A DNA stretch of 64,000 nucleotides from Maritalea mobilis (GTDB lineage Bacteria > Pseudomonadota > Alphaproteobacteria > Rhizobiales > Devosiaceae). Positions 50,069 through 58,185 of the stretch are shown piece by piece (positions within the stretch are counted from its first letter, which is position 1; every line of letters starts with the position of its first letter). Location of the stretch: contig NZ_SNYR01000001.1 in NCBI RefSeq assembly GCF_004363175.1, forward strand, positions 1,116,001-1,180,000, given 5' to 3'. Under the pieces are notes generated by a model that searched no databases, was not told the DNA's origin, and saw only the letters and a program-made list of their open reading frames with translations. The position numbers were made by a program, and so were the translations under genes.

Positions 50069-51025
50069 ATGGATCGTGACGCTGAAAACCTATCAAGACA
50101 GCTAGATTGGAATCTGCTGCGCATGTTTGTGGTGCTGGTGGATGCCCGCTCCATCACACTTGCAGCGTCCAAACTAGGACTGCAACAGCCCAGCGTGTCG
50201 TCAGCGCTCAAGCGCTTAGAAGAAACATTAGGCCGGCAATTGATTGAACGCGGTCCAGGAAAATTTCGTGTCACCGATGCCGGCCAGCAGCTTTATCGCG
50301 AGGCCGTTGAAATCAACGGATCGATTCTACGCCTCTCCACGCTTATGCGGGACATTGAAGAAACGGTGCAAGGCCACGTGAAGATAGCTATGGCCAGCCA
50401 TGTGCTATGCCCCTTCTTCGATGACGTGCTCGGCGACTTTCATATCCAGCACCCCAAAGCTACGGTCGAAATCGTTGTGGGGCCCAGCCATGCGGTCATT
50501 GAAAATGTGGTGTCACGTCAGGCAAGTTTTGGAGTTTGCTTGGTGTACAACAAGCATCCAAAATTGACCTATCAACATATGTTCCGCGAACATTTTGGCC
50601 TTTATTGCGGGCCCAAACACCCGCTTTTTGGCAAGCCAAACCTCACCACCAAAGATCTCGCAGGTAACAATTGGGTATCGTTCACCACTGACCAATTGTC
50701 GGATGTGTTGCGCCCCGTAACCCTGTTGCGGGCAAAGGCCGCGCCGCAAGATGCAATTGTTGGTTCATCTGCCAATTTGGAAGAAGTGCGCCGAATGATT
50801 CTATCTGGCCTTGGCATCGGGCCTCTGCCCGTGCATGTGGCTAAGCGTGATGTGGAGCAAGGCTTTTTGCACCGTTTGCCGCCTTATAAAGACCCACCTG
50901 AAATTGATGTTTACGTGGTCACCAACCCTGCCACAAAGCTCAACCGCGCAGAACAATTGCTGCTGGAAGATTTAACCGCGCGCATCAACTCCATTCCGCT
51001 GGAAGACCGAATTTTCGGCGGATAA
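50069..51025 (+). CDS. LysR-type transcriptional regulator
   Basis: A 318-residue regulator: N-terminal helix-turn-helix (LRMFVVLVDARSITLAASKLGLQQPSVSSALKRLEETLGRQLIERGPGKFRVTDAG, ~17-70) and a two-lobe effector domain (~100-305). It is divergent from the polyamine-type operon, the usual arrangement for control by a LysR regulator; the inducer is unknown, presumably the imported amine or a breakdown product. Confidence 0.93.
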   Translation: MDRDAENLSRQLDWNLLRMFVVLVDARSITLAASKLGLQQPSVSSALKRLEETLGRQLIERGPGKFRVTDAGQQLYREAVEINGSILRLSTLMRDIEETVQGHVKIAMASHVLCPFFDDVLGDFHIQHPKATVEIVVGPSHAVIENVVSRQASFGVCLVYNKHPKLTYQHMFREHFGLYCGPKHPLFGKPNLTTKDLAGNNWVSFTTDQLSDVLRPVTLLRAKAAPQDAIVGSSANLEEVRRMILSGLGIGPLPVHVAKRDVEQGFLHRLPPYKDPPEIDVYVVTNPATKLNRAEQLLLEDLTARINSIPLEDRIFGG

Positions 51026-51104
51026 AGCCCGTTTTCCGCACACGACAAATTGCGCACCCACAGCGGATTGACAAATTGCATTGTCTGCTTCTTATTAAAG
51101 GGGC

Positions 51105-51298
51105 GAAGGTTTCAGCGCGTTCGAACAACAAGCTGAATGAAAAGGGAATATGGTGCGATCGACCCAAACAGGGGATCAAGGCCATAGCTGCCCCCGCAAC
51201 TGTAAGCGGATAGCGAACTGAGTGTACCACTGGCAATAGCCGGGAAGGATCAGTGTTCGCCACGACCCGCAAGTCAGGAGACCTGCCATCGCATATTT
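51105..51298 (+). ncRNA. Cobalamin (B12) riboswitch
   Basis: Conserved elements appear in order: AAAGGGAATATGGTGCGA (~51140), CCCCGCAACTGTAAGCGGA (~51192), the CCACTGG-type segment (~51227), CCGGGAAGG (~51240) and GACCCGCAAGTCAGGAGACC (~51265), the last matching the B12 box and its flank. Cobalamin binding represses the downstream gene. A hairpin-forming CGGGCGGGGTGTCCCG just before the ribosome-binding site at 51327-51333 may be the expression platform, suggesting translational control. Confidence 0.95.
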
Positions 51299-51338
51299 TC
51301 AACCACCATCGGGCGGGGTGTCCCGGTAAGGAGTAGCG

Positions 51339-51428
51339 ATGAATAAATTTAAGGCCAAATGTGCCCTTCAAAATTGCTGTGCCGTACCCACCCTAGGGAG
51401 CGGACAATGCAATTTGAAATCTTCCTAG
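51339..51428 (+). CDS. Candidate 29-residue Cys-rich leader or small protein
   Basis: A short ORF (29 codons) starting 5 bases after a perfect TAAGGAG site, directly after the riboswitch. Its peptide contains four Cys (KAKCALQNCC ... GSGQC). It overlaps the start of the next gene by 22 bases in a different frame, so translation could be coupled. I do not recognise it. It could be a genuine small metal-binding protein, a leader peptide, or chance; the ribosome-binding site is better than that of the main gene. Confidence 0.4.
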   Translation: MNKFKAKCALQNCCAVPTLGSGQCNLKSS

Positions 51429-52174
51429 TTAGTGCCAGCTATGTATCAAACCGCAAATTTGCGGCACTAAAAGAAAATCTGATTGCGACCAATAAAGCGC
51501 CATGCACCGTTGTGCGCCTTGAACACCAAGGCGACAATATGTTTGACGCGTTGGATTTTGCCTTGGCCAACGGGGCCAAACGCATCGTGTTGCGTCCAAT
51601 CGGCATTCCATTCTCACAAAGCCTGCGCAATTGGGTGCCAAATGCGGCGGCAGATTGGCTCACCCGCCAACCTGTAGGCAGCATCGATCTTGCCATGGCA
51701 GCTGATCTTGATGAGGATACGGAACTGCTTAAACTCATTTCCAACCGCCCTTATCGGGCAGATCCCATCATGCCGAAGATTGACGGCATGAGCGGCAAAG
51801 GTTGGGATGAACCACCAACATTTCAACATCATTTGCTGGTGTGCACTGGCCCCCGCTGTCACATGCGTGGCAGCTTTGGATTGCTGGAACCGCTCAAGGC
51901 AGCAATTGCCAAGGCAGGCATCAGCTCAAAATGTCTAATCGCCAGCACGGGCTGCCTGTTCCCCTGCAACAATGGGCCTGTGGTGGTTCACTACCCCAAG
52001 GGCGATTGGTATCAGCTCAATTCAAGCCAACATGTAGATGAGTTTGTCTGTGATGTGCTGGTCAACAACCAGCCTTCCCCATTGCGGCTTCCCTTTCAAC
52101 CGCATCGCGAAGAGCAAGTTGTTGATGGCGCCGCTTTAGGCGAAGCCAGACGCGAGCCAAGCAATGTCATTTAA
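51407..52174 (+). CDS. B12-regulated protein with 2Fe-2S ferredoxin-like C-terminal domain
   Basis: A 255-residue protein under the cobalamin riboswitch. Residues ~1-110 resemble a CbiX/sirohydrochlorin-chelatase half domain (DALDFALANGAKRIVLRPIGIPF), but the usual catalytic His is not evident to me. Residues ~140-215 resemble thioredoxin-fold 2Fe-2S ferredoxins: HHLLVCTGPRCHMRG then STGCLFPCNNGPVVVHYP supplies four Cys. Such proteins are often linked to cobalamin biosynthesis. ATG 51407 has GGAG at 7 bases. Confidence in the ferredoxin part is good, in the N-terminal assignment low. Confidence 0.75.
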   Translation: MQFEIFLVSASYVSNRKFAALKENLIATNKAPCTVVRLEHQGDNMFDALDFALANGAKRIVLRPIGIPFSQSLRNWVPNAAADWLTRQPVGSIDLAMAADLDEDTELLKLISNRPYRADPIMPKIDGMSGKGWDEPPTFQHHLLVCTGPRCHMRGSFGLLEPLKAAIAKAGISSKCLIASTGCLFPCNNGPVVVHYPKGDWYQLNSSQHVDEFVCDVLVNNQPSPLRLPFQPHREEQVVDGAALGEARREPSNVI

Positions 52175-52204
52175 CGCTGTGCAAATGCCGCTACAAAAAT
52201 TTTC

Positions 52205-52219
52205 TTGCTAACTTAGCAA
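52205..52219. promoter_or_regulatory. Perfect 15-bp palindrome upstream of the importer
   Basis: TTGCTAA-C-TTAGCAA lies 3 bp before the Zur-like box. No T-run follows, so it is more likely an operator half-partner than a terminator. The cognate factor is unknown. Confidence 0.45.
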
Positions 52220-52222
52220 TAC

Positions 52223-52240
52223 GTAATGTAATAACATTAC
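52223..52240. promoter_or_regulatory. Zur (zinc uptake regulator) box
   Basis: GTAATGTAATAACATTAC, an 18-bp near-palindrome, is identical to the Zur consensus I recall for the Agrobacterium/rhizobial group from comparative zinc-regulon analysis. It ends 13 bp before the importer ATG, a position expected for repression by zinc-bound Zur. Confidence 0.75.
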
Positions 52241-52253
52241 AAAAAATGAAACG

Positions 52254-53207
52254 ATGATCGAAATGAACTTGAAAACAATAATCACATCCACACTCGTTGC
52301 TACATTTTTGGTGACACCTGCTTTCGCACACGAAATTCAATATGAAAGCTGTGGTGTACCAATCGACATTAAAGAAGTGCCTAGCCGCGCCATCACGCTG
52401 AACCAACAGGCTACGGAGGTGATGCTAGCGCTTGGTTTGGAAGACCTTATGGGCGCCACCGCCTATCTCGAAGATGAGATTTTGCCGCAGTGGCAAGAGG
52501 CCTATAACAAGGTGCCTGTGATCGCAGAAAAATACCCTGCTAAAGAAGTGGTGCTAATCGAAGAGCCCGACTTCCTTTTCGCAGGTTTCGCCTCTGCCTT
52601 TGCCGAAAAGAATGTCGGCACCCAACAAGAATGGAACGAGCGCGGTGTTGCCACCTATCTGGTTGACGCCTCTTGCGATCAATATAATCCAAAAAATGTA
52701 CCCGTCACGACCGCACCAATCCTGAAAGACATTGAAGTTATCGGCAAGATTTTTGATGTCGAAGATCGGGCAGCAAGCCTAATTGAAGAAACAAAGGCAC
52801 GCATTGAAAAGGTGCAAACGCTCAATCCGGGCGCTGGGCGCACCGCCTTCTTTTATGACAGCGATGATGATCCCGTTTACACCGCGGGCTGTTGTGGTGG
52901 CCCCGCATTGCTTATGCGTATTTTGGGCTTAAACAGCATCACTGAAGACATTGAAGGCCGCTGGGTAAATGTGGGCTGGGAACATGTGGTGCAACATGAT
53001 CCAGAACTCATTGTGATCAATGATGCCGTATGGTCCACCGCTGCCGAAAAAATCGAGAAGTTGAAAAACGATCCGGTGCTTTCAGATTTGGATGCTGTGA
53101 AGAATGAGCGCTTCCTGATCATTCCATTTTCACAAACAGTGCTGGGCATGCGCTTCACTGATGGCGTGGAAAATCTAGCACAACAAATCGCAGGTCTGGA
53201 CCAGTAA
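52254..53207 (+). CDS. FecB/BtuF-type periplasmic solute-binding protein
   Basis: A 317-residue protein of the metal-chelate/cobalamin-binding (cluster 8 type) family. Signal peptide residues ~1-25 (cleavage after TPAFA). Landmarks: VPSRAITLNQQATEVMLALGLEDLMGATAY at the N-lobe, VVLIEEPDFLFAGFASAFAE, and a distinctive AGCCGGPALLMRILGL (Cys-Cys, residues ~212-216) before the second lobe. An ATG at 52263 is an alternative start. Ligand may be a cobalamin or a metal-chelate; the Zur box suggests zinc-related uptake. First of a three-gene transporter operon. Confidence 0.9.
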   Translation: MIEMNLKTIITSTLVATFLVTPAFAHEIQYESCGVPIDIKEVPSRAITLNQQATEVMLALGLEDLMGATAYLEDEILPQWQEAYNKVPVIAEKYPAKEVVLIEEPDFLFAGFASAFAEKNVGTQQEWNERGVATYLVDASCDQYNPKNVPVTTAPILKDIEVIGKIFDVEDRAASLIEETKARIEKVQTLNPGAGRTAFFYDSDDDPVYTAGCCGGPALLMRILGLNSITEDIEGRWVNVGWEHVVQHDPELIVINDAVWSTAAEKIEKLKNDPVLSDLDAVKNERFLIIPFSQTVLGMRFTDGVENLAQQIAGLDQ

Positions 53208-53208
53208 A

Positions 53209-54219
53209 ATGTTTGCGGCGCGTTACCCTCTGCTGACCATCGGCGCCAGCATCGCTTTAATCGTGATGCTGATCGCCGGTGTATTTTGGGGCACCGCGCC
53301 CATCCCGTGGCAGGAAAAATTAGCCGTTCTGCTGCGGGCACCAGATGCAAAATCAAGCCTCACCGCCATCATTTGGGAATGGCGCATGCCGCGCGTGCTG
53401 GCTTGCGGCTTGGTCGGGGCCGCACTGGCGCTAAGCGGCACATTGATCCAAACTGCATTGCGCAACCCACTGGCTGATCCTTATTTGCTCGGCCTGTCCT
53501 CTGGCGCATCAGCCGCGGCAGTGGCTGCAATCATATGGCTGCCCGCGGGCATCGTCGCCGCGTTCGGGCTGCCCCTAATCGCCTTCTTCGGGGCTGCACT
53601 TGCGTTCGGCATCACCTTACTGATGGCCTATAACCGTGAACGTCCAATGGACCGGCTGCTGGTGATTTTGGCTGGTGTGGCCGTGTCACTCTTGTTTCAG
53701 TCCTTCACGGCTTTCTTACTGCACATCTCCGATCCCAACGCCACCAAGACAGCGCTAAACTGGCTCATGGGTTCAGCTGCAGGCACCAATTGGCAAGAGC
53801 TTCCTATCATGGCCATTGCAACAATAATTGTGACACTATTGGCATTGAGCCAACACAAGCAGCTTGATGCGTTACTAATGGGCGATGCACGCGCCACATC
53901 TCTTGGCGTCGCCACCGCACCACTAAAACTTGCTATCTTTTTGGCCACCGCATTGCTCACAGGGCTAAGCGTATCCATCATGGGGATCGTTGGCTTTGTA
54001 GGTCTGATTGTGCCACATTTGGCGCGACAGCTTTGTGGGTCAGCCCACAAAAAGCTCATTCCTCTTGCCATGTTGTTAGGCGCCAGCATCTTGGTCTTCA
54101 CTGACCTGCTGTGCCGCACATTGCTTGCCCCGAGTGAACTTCCACTGGCCGTGTTGCTGGCCTTATTCGCCACGCCACCCTTTATTCTGATTTTGAGGCA
54201 AACCCGCCATGTTGCATAA
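53209..54219 (+). CDS. FecCD-type ABC permease
   Basis: A 336-residue permease of the BtuC/FecCD family with about ten helices: WEWRMPRVLACGLVGAALALSGTLIQTALRNPLADPYLLGLSSGASAAAV (residues ~53-102) and GIVGFVGLIVPHLARQLCGSAHKKLIP (~260-286) are the classic family segments. It starts 1 bp after the binding-protein stop and overlaps the ATPase gene by 11 bases. Confidence 0.95.
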   Translation: MFAARYPLLTIGASIALIVMLIAGVFWGTAPIPWQEKLAVLLRAPDAKSSLTAIIWEWRMPRVLACGLVGAALALSGTLIQTALRNPLADPYLLGLSSGASAAAVAAIIWLPAGIVAAFGLPLIAFFGAALAFGITLLMAYNRERPMDRLLVILAGVAVSLLFQSFTAFLLHISDPNATKTALNWLMGSAAGTNWQELPIMAIATIIVTLLALSQHKQLDALLMGDARATSLGVATAPLKLAIFLATALLTGLSVSIMGIVGFVGLIVPHLARQLCGSAHKKLIPLAMLLGASILVFTDLLCRTLLAPSELPLAVLLALFATPPFILILRQTRHVA

Positions 54220-54997
54220 AGCCAGCCCGAAATCGTCAAACACCATCTTCAAGCTCGAACAAGTCGGCTTTGAAATCGGCGACAAACATTTGGTGAAAAG
54301 CTGCTCGTTCGAGGTACATCAAGGCCACTTTGTTGGCCTATTGGGACCAAACGGTGCGGGCAAATCATCGCTGCTTAAATTGCTATATCGGGAAAAGAAA
54401 CCAACGACTGGAACCATCACGGCGTTCGACCGCTCAATCGACAGTTGGAACCGCAGAGCATTTGCCGCAAAAGTTGGCACGGTGTTGCAAGAAAAAGCAC
54501 AACTTGCGGGCCTGACCATTGAGCAAGTGGCAAGCCTCGGCCTCTTCCCCCTTGCTTGCTCAAAAAAGGAAGAGCACCAACGCGTGCAACATGCGCTTGA
54601 GCTTGTTGAATTGTGGGATCGGCGGAGTGAGAATGCTGGCTATTTGTCCGGCGGCGAACAGCAGCGGCTATTCTTCGCGCAAATTCTGGCGCTTGATCCA
54701 GAAGTTTATCTGCTTGATGAGCCCAACAATCATTTGGACATCTATTTTCAGATCAGACTGCTCGATCATATCAAAGCCAAGGGCAAGACGGTGATTGCTT
54801 CATTTCATGATATCAACCTTGCCGCGCGCTATTGCGACCAGGCCGTGCTGATGCATCAATCGGAGATGGTGAGCCAAGGGCCGCTTGAAGAGGTTTTGTC
54901 TCCTGAACGGCTAAAAGAAATTTATCGAGTGAACGCGCAATTCAACAACAGCGCGATCACCATTCATACGCCAGTGGGCATTGATGCAGTACGCTAA
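54209..54997 (+). CDS. FecE/BtuD-type ABC ATPase
   Basis: A 262-residue ATPase: Walker A LGPNGAGKSSLL (~45-56), signature LSGGEQQRLFFAQILA (~148-163), Walker B VYLLDEPNNHLDI, and switch His in IASFHDINLAARYCD. Energises uptake through the permease; last gene of the operon. It ends 3 bp from the convergent universal-stress-protein gene. Confidence 0.95.
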   Translation: MLHKASPKSSNTIFKLEQVGFEIGDKHLVKSCSFEVHQGHFVGLLGPNGAGKSSLLKLLYREKKPTTGTITAFDRSIDSWNRRAFAAKVGTVLQEKAQLAGLTIEQVASLGLFPLACSKKEEHQRVQHALELVELWDRRSENAGYLSGGEQQRLFFAQILALDPEVYLLDEPNNHLDIYFQIRLLDHIKAKGKTVIASFHDINLAARYCDQAVLMHQSEMVSQGPLEEVLSPERLKEIYRVNAQFNNSAITIHTPVGIDAVR

Positions 54998-55000
54998 ACC

Positions 55001-55432
55001 CTAGCGCACCACATAAACTGAACATGTGGAGTGCCGCACCACGCGGGCCGCATTTGGCCCCAACAAGAAGTCGCGGAAGTCTGGCTTATGCGCGCCAATC
55101 ACAATAAGATCGCTGCCAGCCTTTTCGGCCGTGCGCAAAATCTCTTCATAGGCGTTGCCCACTGAAACGATATGGCGCACATTTTTGTTGGCCTCGGCCC
55201 CCACAACACTCTCGGTAACTTCAATCAAATGATGGTGCGCAGCCTCTTTGACCTTTTTGGTGTGGTCTGCATCAAAATAGCTGCCCACAACGCTCATGCC
55301 ATAATCCGGCACCACAGTGATCACATCCAAGCGCGCATCGTCTAGCTTTGCTAAACGATAGGCTTCTTCCAAAATGTGTTTCTCATCTTTCGGCCGATTA
55401 ATATCGACCGCACAAAGTACTGACTTGCTCAT
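55001..55432 (-). CDS. Universal stress protein (UspA family)
   Basis: A 143-residue USP-fold protein: VLCAVDINRPKDEKHILEEAYRLAKL at the N-terminus and a nucleotide-binding loop GAHKPDFRDFLLGPNAARVVRHSTCSVYVVR (residues ~112-143; G-2X-G-9X-G(S)-like pattern) at the end. Its start overlaps the TRAP fusion stop by one base. USP genes are commonly linked to TRAP-TAXI transporters, where an ATP-binding USP may regulate the permease. Confidence 0.93.
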   Translation of the reverse strand: MSKSVLCAVDINRPKDEKHILEEAYRLAKLDDARLDVITVVPDYGMSVVGSYFDADHTKKVKEAAHHHLIEVTESVVGAEANKNVRHIVSVGNAYEEILRTAEKAGSDLIVIGAHKPDFRDFLLGPNAARVVRHSTCSVYVVR

Positions 55433-58044
55433 TACGCATGCACCTCCTTCACGCGTTTAGCCCGGCGAGATTGTAAGAACGCCACAAGGCCCAACAGCAA
55501 AAATGTCGGAATAAACATCAATTCCTGCGGCATTTGCTGCACCCGAACCTTCGCTTCTCGCAGGGTCACAGGCTGCTCCCCATAGAAGTCAAAATCGCTC
55601 ATCTTGTCAAAATATGGTGTGCCGGGGAACGGCTCTTCCATTACAAGCTGATCGCCATCTTCCATAAAGGCCAAGCCCAACGCATCTAAACGCTCATCTG
55701 CTGTTGCGCCTTCATTGAAGGTCAACACGAGCGTACGTTCTTTCGGCTCGCCTGTATCGAAATCAGGCCCACTCACCACAATCCGCATTTCCTTATCTGC
55801 ATCAACCGAACCGACAGTTTCGGAGAAGGCAGCCGGTGCCACATCACGATATGGCGGCTGGATTTGATCCATCAAAAAGTCCGGACGGAACAATGCAAAG
55901 GCGATCAAAATAAGCGCCAAGCTTTCCCAGATACGGCTCTTAGTGAGGAACCACCCCATTGTGCCTGCCGTAAAGACCAATATGGCTATTGTCGCGACCA
56001 CAAAGACGATAATGCCCTGCCACCACGTCACATCAATCAACAGCAAATCTGTGTTGAAGATGAAGAAAAACGGCAATGCCACAGTCCGCAACGAATAGAA
56101 GAAGGCGATAAAGCCCGTTCGGATGGCATCACCACCCGACACAGCGGCAGCGGCAAAACTGGCCAGCCCCACCGGGGGCGTAACGTCCGCCATGATCCCG
56201 AAATAAAACACGAACAAATGGACGGCAATCAACGGCACAATCAAGCCATTCTGCGCACCTAATTCAACAACAACACCGGCCATCAAACTGGACACCACAA
56301 TATAGTTCGCGGTGGTCGGCAAGCCCATGCCAAGGATCAGCGATAGCAGACCAACAAAGACCAGCATCAAGATCAGATTGCCGCCAGAGATCAGTTCAAC
56401 CAAATCCGCCATCACTTGGCCAATGCCTGTCAATGTCACTGTACCCACAATGATACCGGCGGTAGCTGTCGCCAAACCGATGCCGATCATATTGCGCGCG
56501 CCTTCAATCAAACCGGCGATCAAATCCATCACGCCCAATTTGACCTTTTCGCCATAGTCACCCGCATTGCGGAACATGGCCTTAAGCGGACGCTGGGTCA
56601 GCAGAATAACGAACAGCAAAGAGGTCGCCCAGAAGGCAGAAAGCCCGGGTGATTTTTGCTCGATCATCAAGAAATAAACCAGCACCACAATCGGCAGCAG
56701 ATAATAAAGACCAGCTTTATAGATCTCGGCGATTTCAGGCAGCTCTACAACTTCTGCATTTGGATCATCTGGTTCCAAATCATCTGTTTTTGAAGCCAAC
56801 CACACCAACGCCACATAGGCGAGGAACAGCATCAAAGCCAAAATCCAACCCGCATTTTCTGGCACCAGCGCAGTCACCCAGCGCACAGGATATTGAATGC
56901 CGTAACAAAGCGCTGCAAAACCTGCAAAGAAGGCGGCCATGCCACCAACGGTGCGGCCAACGGAAACAACCTTATTGCCCAATGTCGGCATGTTACGCTT
57001 CACCGCTTCAAGGTGAACGATGTAGACCAAGGCAATGTAAGAAATCGCTGCGGGCAAGAAGGCATGGGTGATCACTTCCACATAGGAAATACCCACATAT
57101 TCAACCATCAAAAAGGCGGCCGCCCCCATCACGGGCGGCATGATTTGCCCGTTAACAGATGAAGCAACTTCAACTGACCCAGCTTGCTCGCTGGAGAAAC
57201 CAACCCGCTTCATCAATGGAATGGTGAATGTGCCCGTGGTCACAACGTTCGCAATCGAAGAGCCTGAAATCAGGCCAGTCGCTGCGGAACCCACAACGGC
57301 CGCTTTAGCGGGACCACCTTTAAGGTGCCCCAACGCGCCAAATGCCATTTTGATGAAATAATTGCCCGCGCCCGCCTTATCTAAAAGTGCGCCGAACAAC
57401 ACAAAGAGAAACACAAATTTGGTGGAAACGCCCAAGGCAATGCCAAACACACCTTCAGACGTGATCCACATATGGCTCATGGCTTTCTTCAATGATGCCC
57501 CTTTCCAGCGCATCACTTCTGGCACCCAATCAGATGAACCGAAGAACACATAGAGCATGAAGATCGAGGCGATAATCGCCATAGCAGGGCCAAGCGCCCG
57601 GCGCGTACCCTCAAACAAAATCAGAATACCGACAAGGGCGACCCACTTATCCGTATCGTCAGCCAACCCACCGGCGGCGACAATTTTCTCGTAAAAGAAG
57701 AACCCGTAAAGCGCGATAAAGGCGCCTAACAGTGCCAAGATCCAGTCCTGCACCGGAATTTTATGTCGGGGGCTCGATTTAAGCGCCGGATAAGCCATAA
57801 AGGCCAAAAATAGCGCAAAAGCCAAATGCAATTGCCGCGAATTATTGATCAAATCGCTGGGCAAAATATAGTTGGAAAGCGGTGAGGCAAGGATGACCTG
57901 AAATACTGACCACACCAACGCCACCGCCGCGAGAAACAGGCCAACCGCACCCTCGGGATTACGCGACCCAGCGTCACTCGACGCCACCAAATCCTGCAGC
58001 TCGGCTTCGCTCAGCCCGCTGCCATTTGTTGAATTTTTGACCAT
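55432..58044 (-). CDS. TRAP-TAXI transporter, fused small and large membrane subunits (DctQM-type)
   Basis: An 870-residue fused 4TM/12TM protein. The N-terminal ~30 residues are polar, followed by four helices (residues ~35-160, the small subunit) and a 12-helix large subunit with FGALLDKAGAGNYFIKMAFGALGHLKGGPAKAAVVGSAATGLISGSSIANVVTTGTFTIPLMKR and AAFLMVEY. Residues ~740-840 are a soluble C-terminal extension of the DUF3394 type, with a last helix at ~845-865. ATG 58044 has GGGGGAG upstream. Substrate unknown; the divergent aminotransferase suggests an amine or amino-acid derivative. Confidence 0.95.
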   Translation of the reverse strand: MVKNSTNGSGLSEAELQDLVASSDAGSRNPEGAVGLFLAAVALVWSVFQVILASPLSNYILPSDLINNSRQLHLAFALFLAFMAYPALKSSPRHKIPVQDWILALLGAFIALYGFFFYEKIVAAGGLADDTDKWVALVGILILFEGTRRALGPAMAIIASIFMLYVFFGSSDWVPEVMRWKGASLKKAMSHMWITSEGVFGIALGVSTKFVFLFVLFGALLDKAGAGNYFIKMAFGALGHLKGGPAKAAVVGSAATGLISGSSIANVVTTGTFTIPLMKRVGFSSEQAGSVEVASSVNGQIMPPVMGAAAFLMVEYVGISYVEVITHAFLPAAISYIALVYIVHLEAVKRNMPTLGNKVVSVGRTVGGMAAFFAGFAALCYGIQYPVRWVTALVPENAGWILALMLFLAYVALVWLASKTDDLEPDDPNAEVVELPEIAEIYKAGLYYLLPIVVLVYFLMIEQKSPGLSAFWATSLLFVILLTQRPLKAMFRNAGDYGEKVKLGVMDLIAGLIEGARNMIGIGLATATAGIIVGTVTLTGIGQVMADLVELISGGNLILMLVFVGLLSLILGMGLPTTANYIVVSSLMAGVVVELGAQNGLIVPLIAVHLFVFYFGIMADVTPPVGLASFAAAAVSGGDAIRTGFIAFFYSLRTVALPFFFIFNTDLLLIDVTWWQGIIVFVVATIAILVFTAGTMGWFLTKSRIWESLALILIAFALFRPDFLMDQIQPPYRDVAPAAFSETVGSVDADKEMRIVVSGPDFDTGEPKERTLVLTFNEGATADERLDALGLAFMEDGDQLVMEEPFPGTPYFDKMSDFDFYGEQPVTLREAKVRVQQMPQELMFIPTFLLLGLVAFLQSRRAKRVKEVHA

Positions 58045-58131
58045 TTTCTCCCCCTTCGAAAACAAAGGCCAAGCTCAATAGAGCGTGGCGAACAACGCTA
58101 TGTCCCCAATCGCGACACTTAACTATGCCGC

Positions 58132-58165
58132 AAAAAAGGACAGAGGCGCAAATTGGCCCCTGTCC
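58132..58165 (-). terminator. Intercistronic terminator/attenuator after the TAXI gene
   Basis: On the minus strand GGACAGGGGC / GCGCCTCTGTCC (one G-T pair) followed by T6, 20 bp after the TAXI stop. It likely limits read-through to the TRAP membrane gene so that the binding protein is made in excess. Confidence 0.8.
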
Positions 58166-58185
58166 CGCTGTTGATAAGTCTGGAC

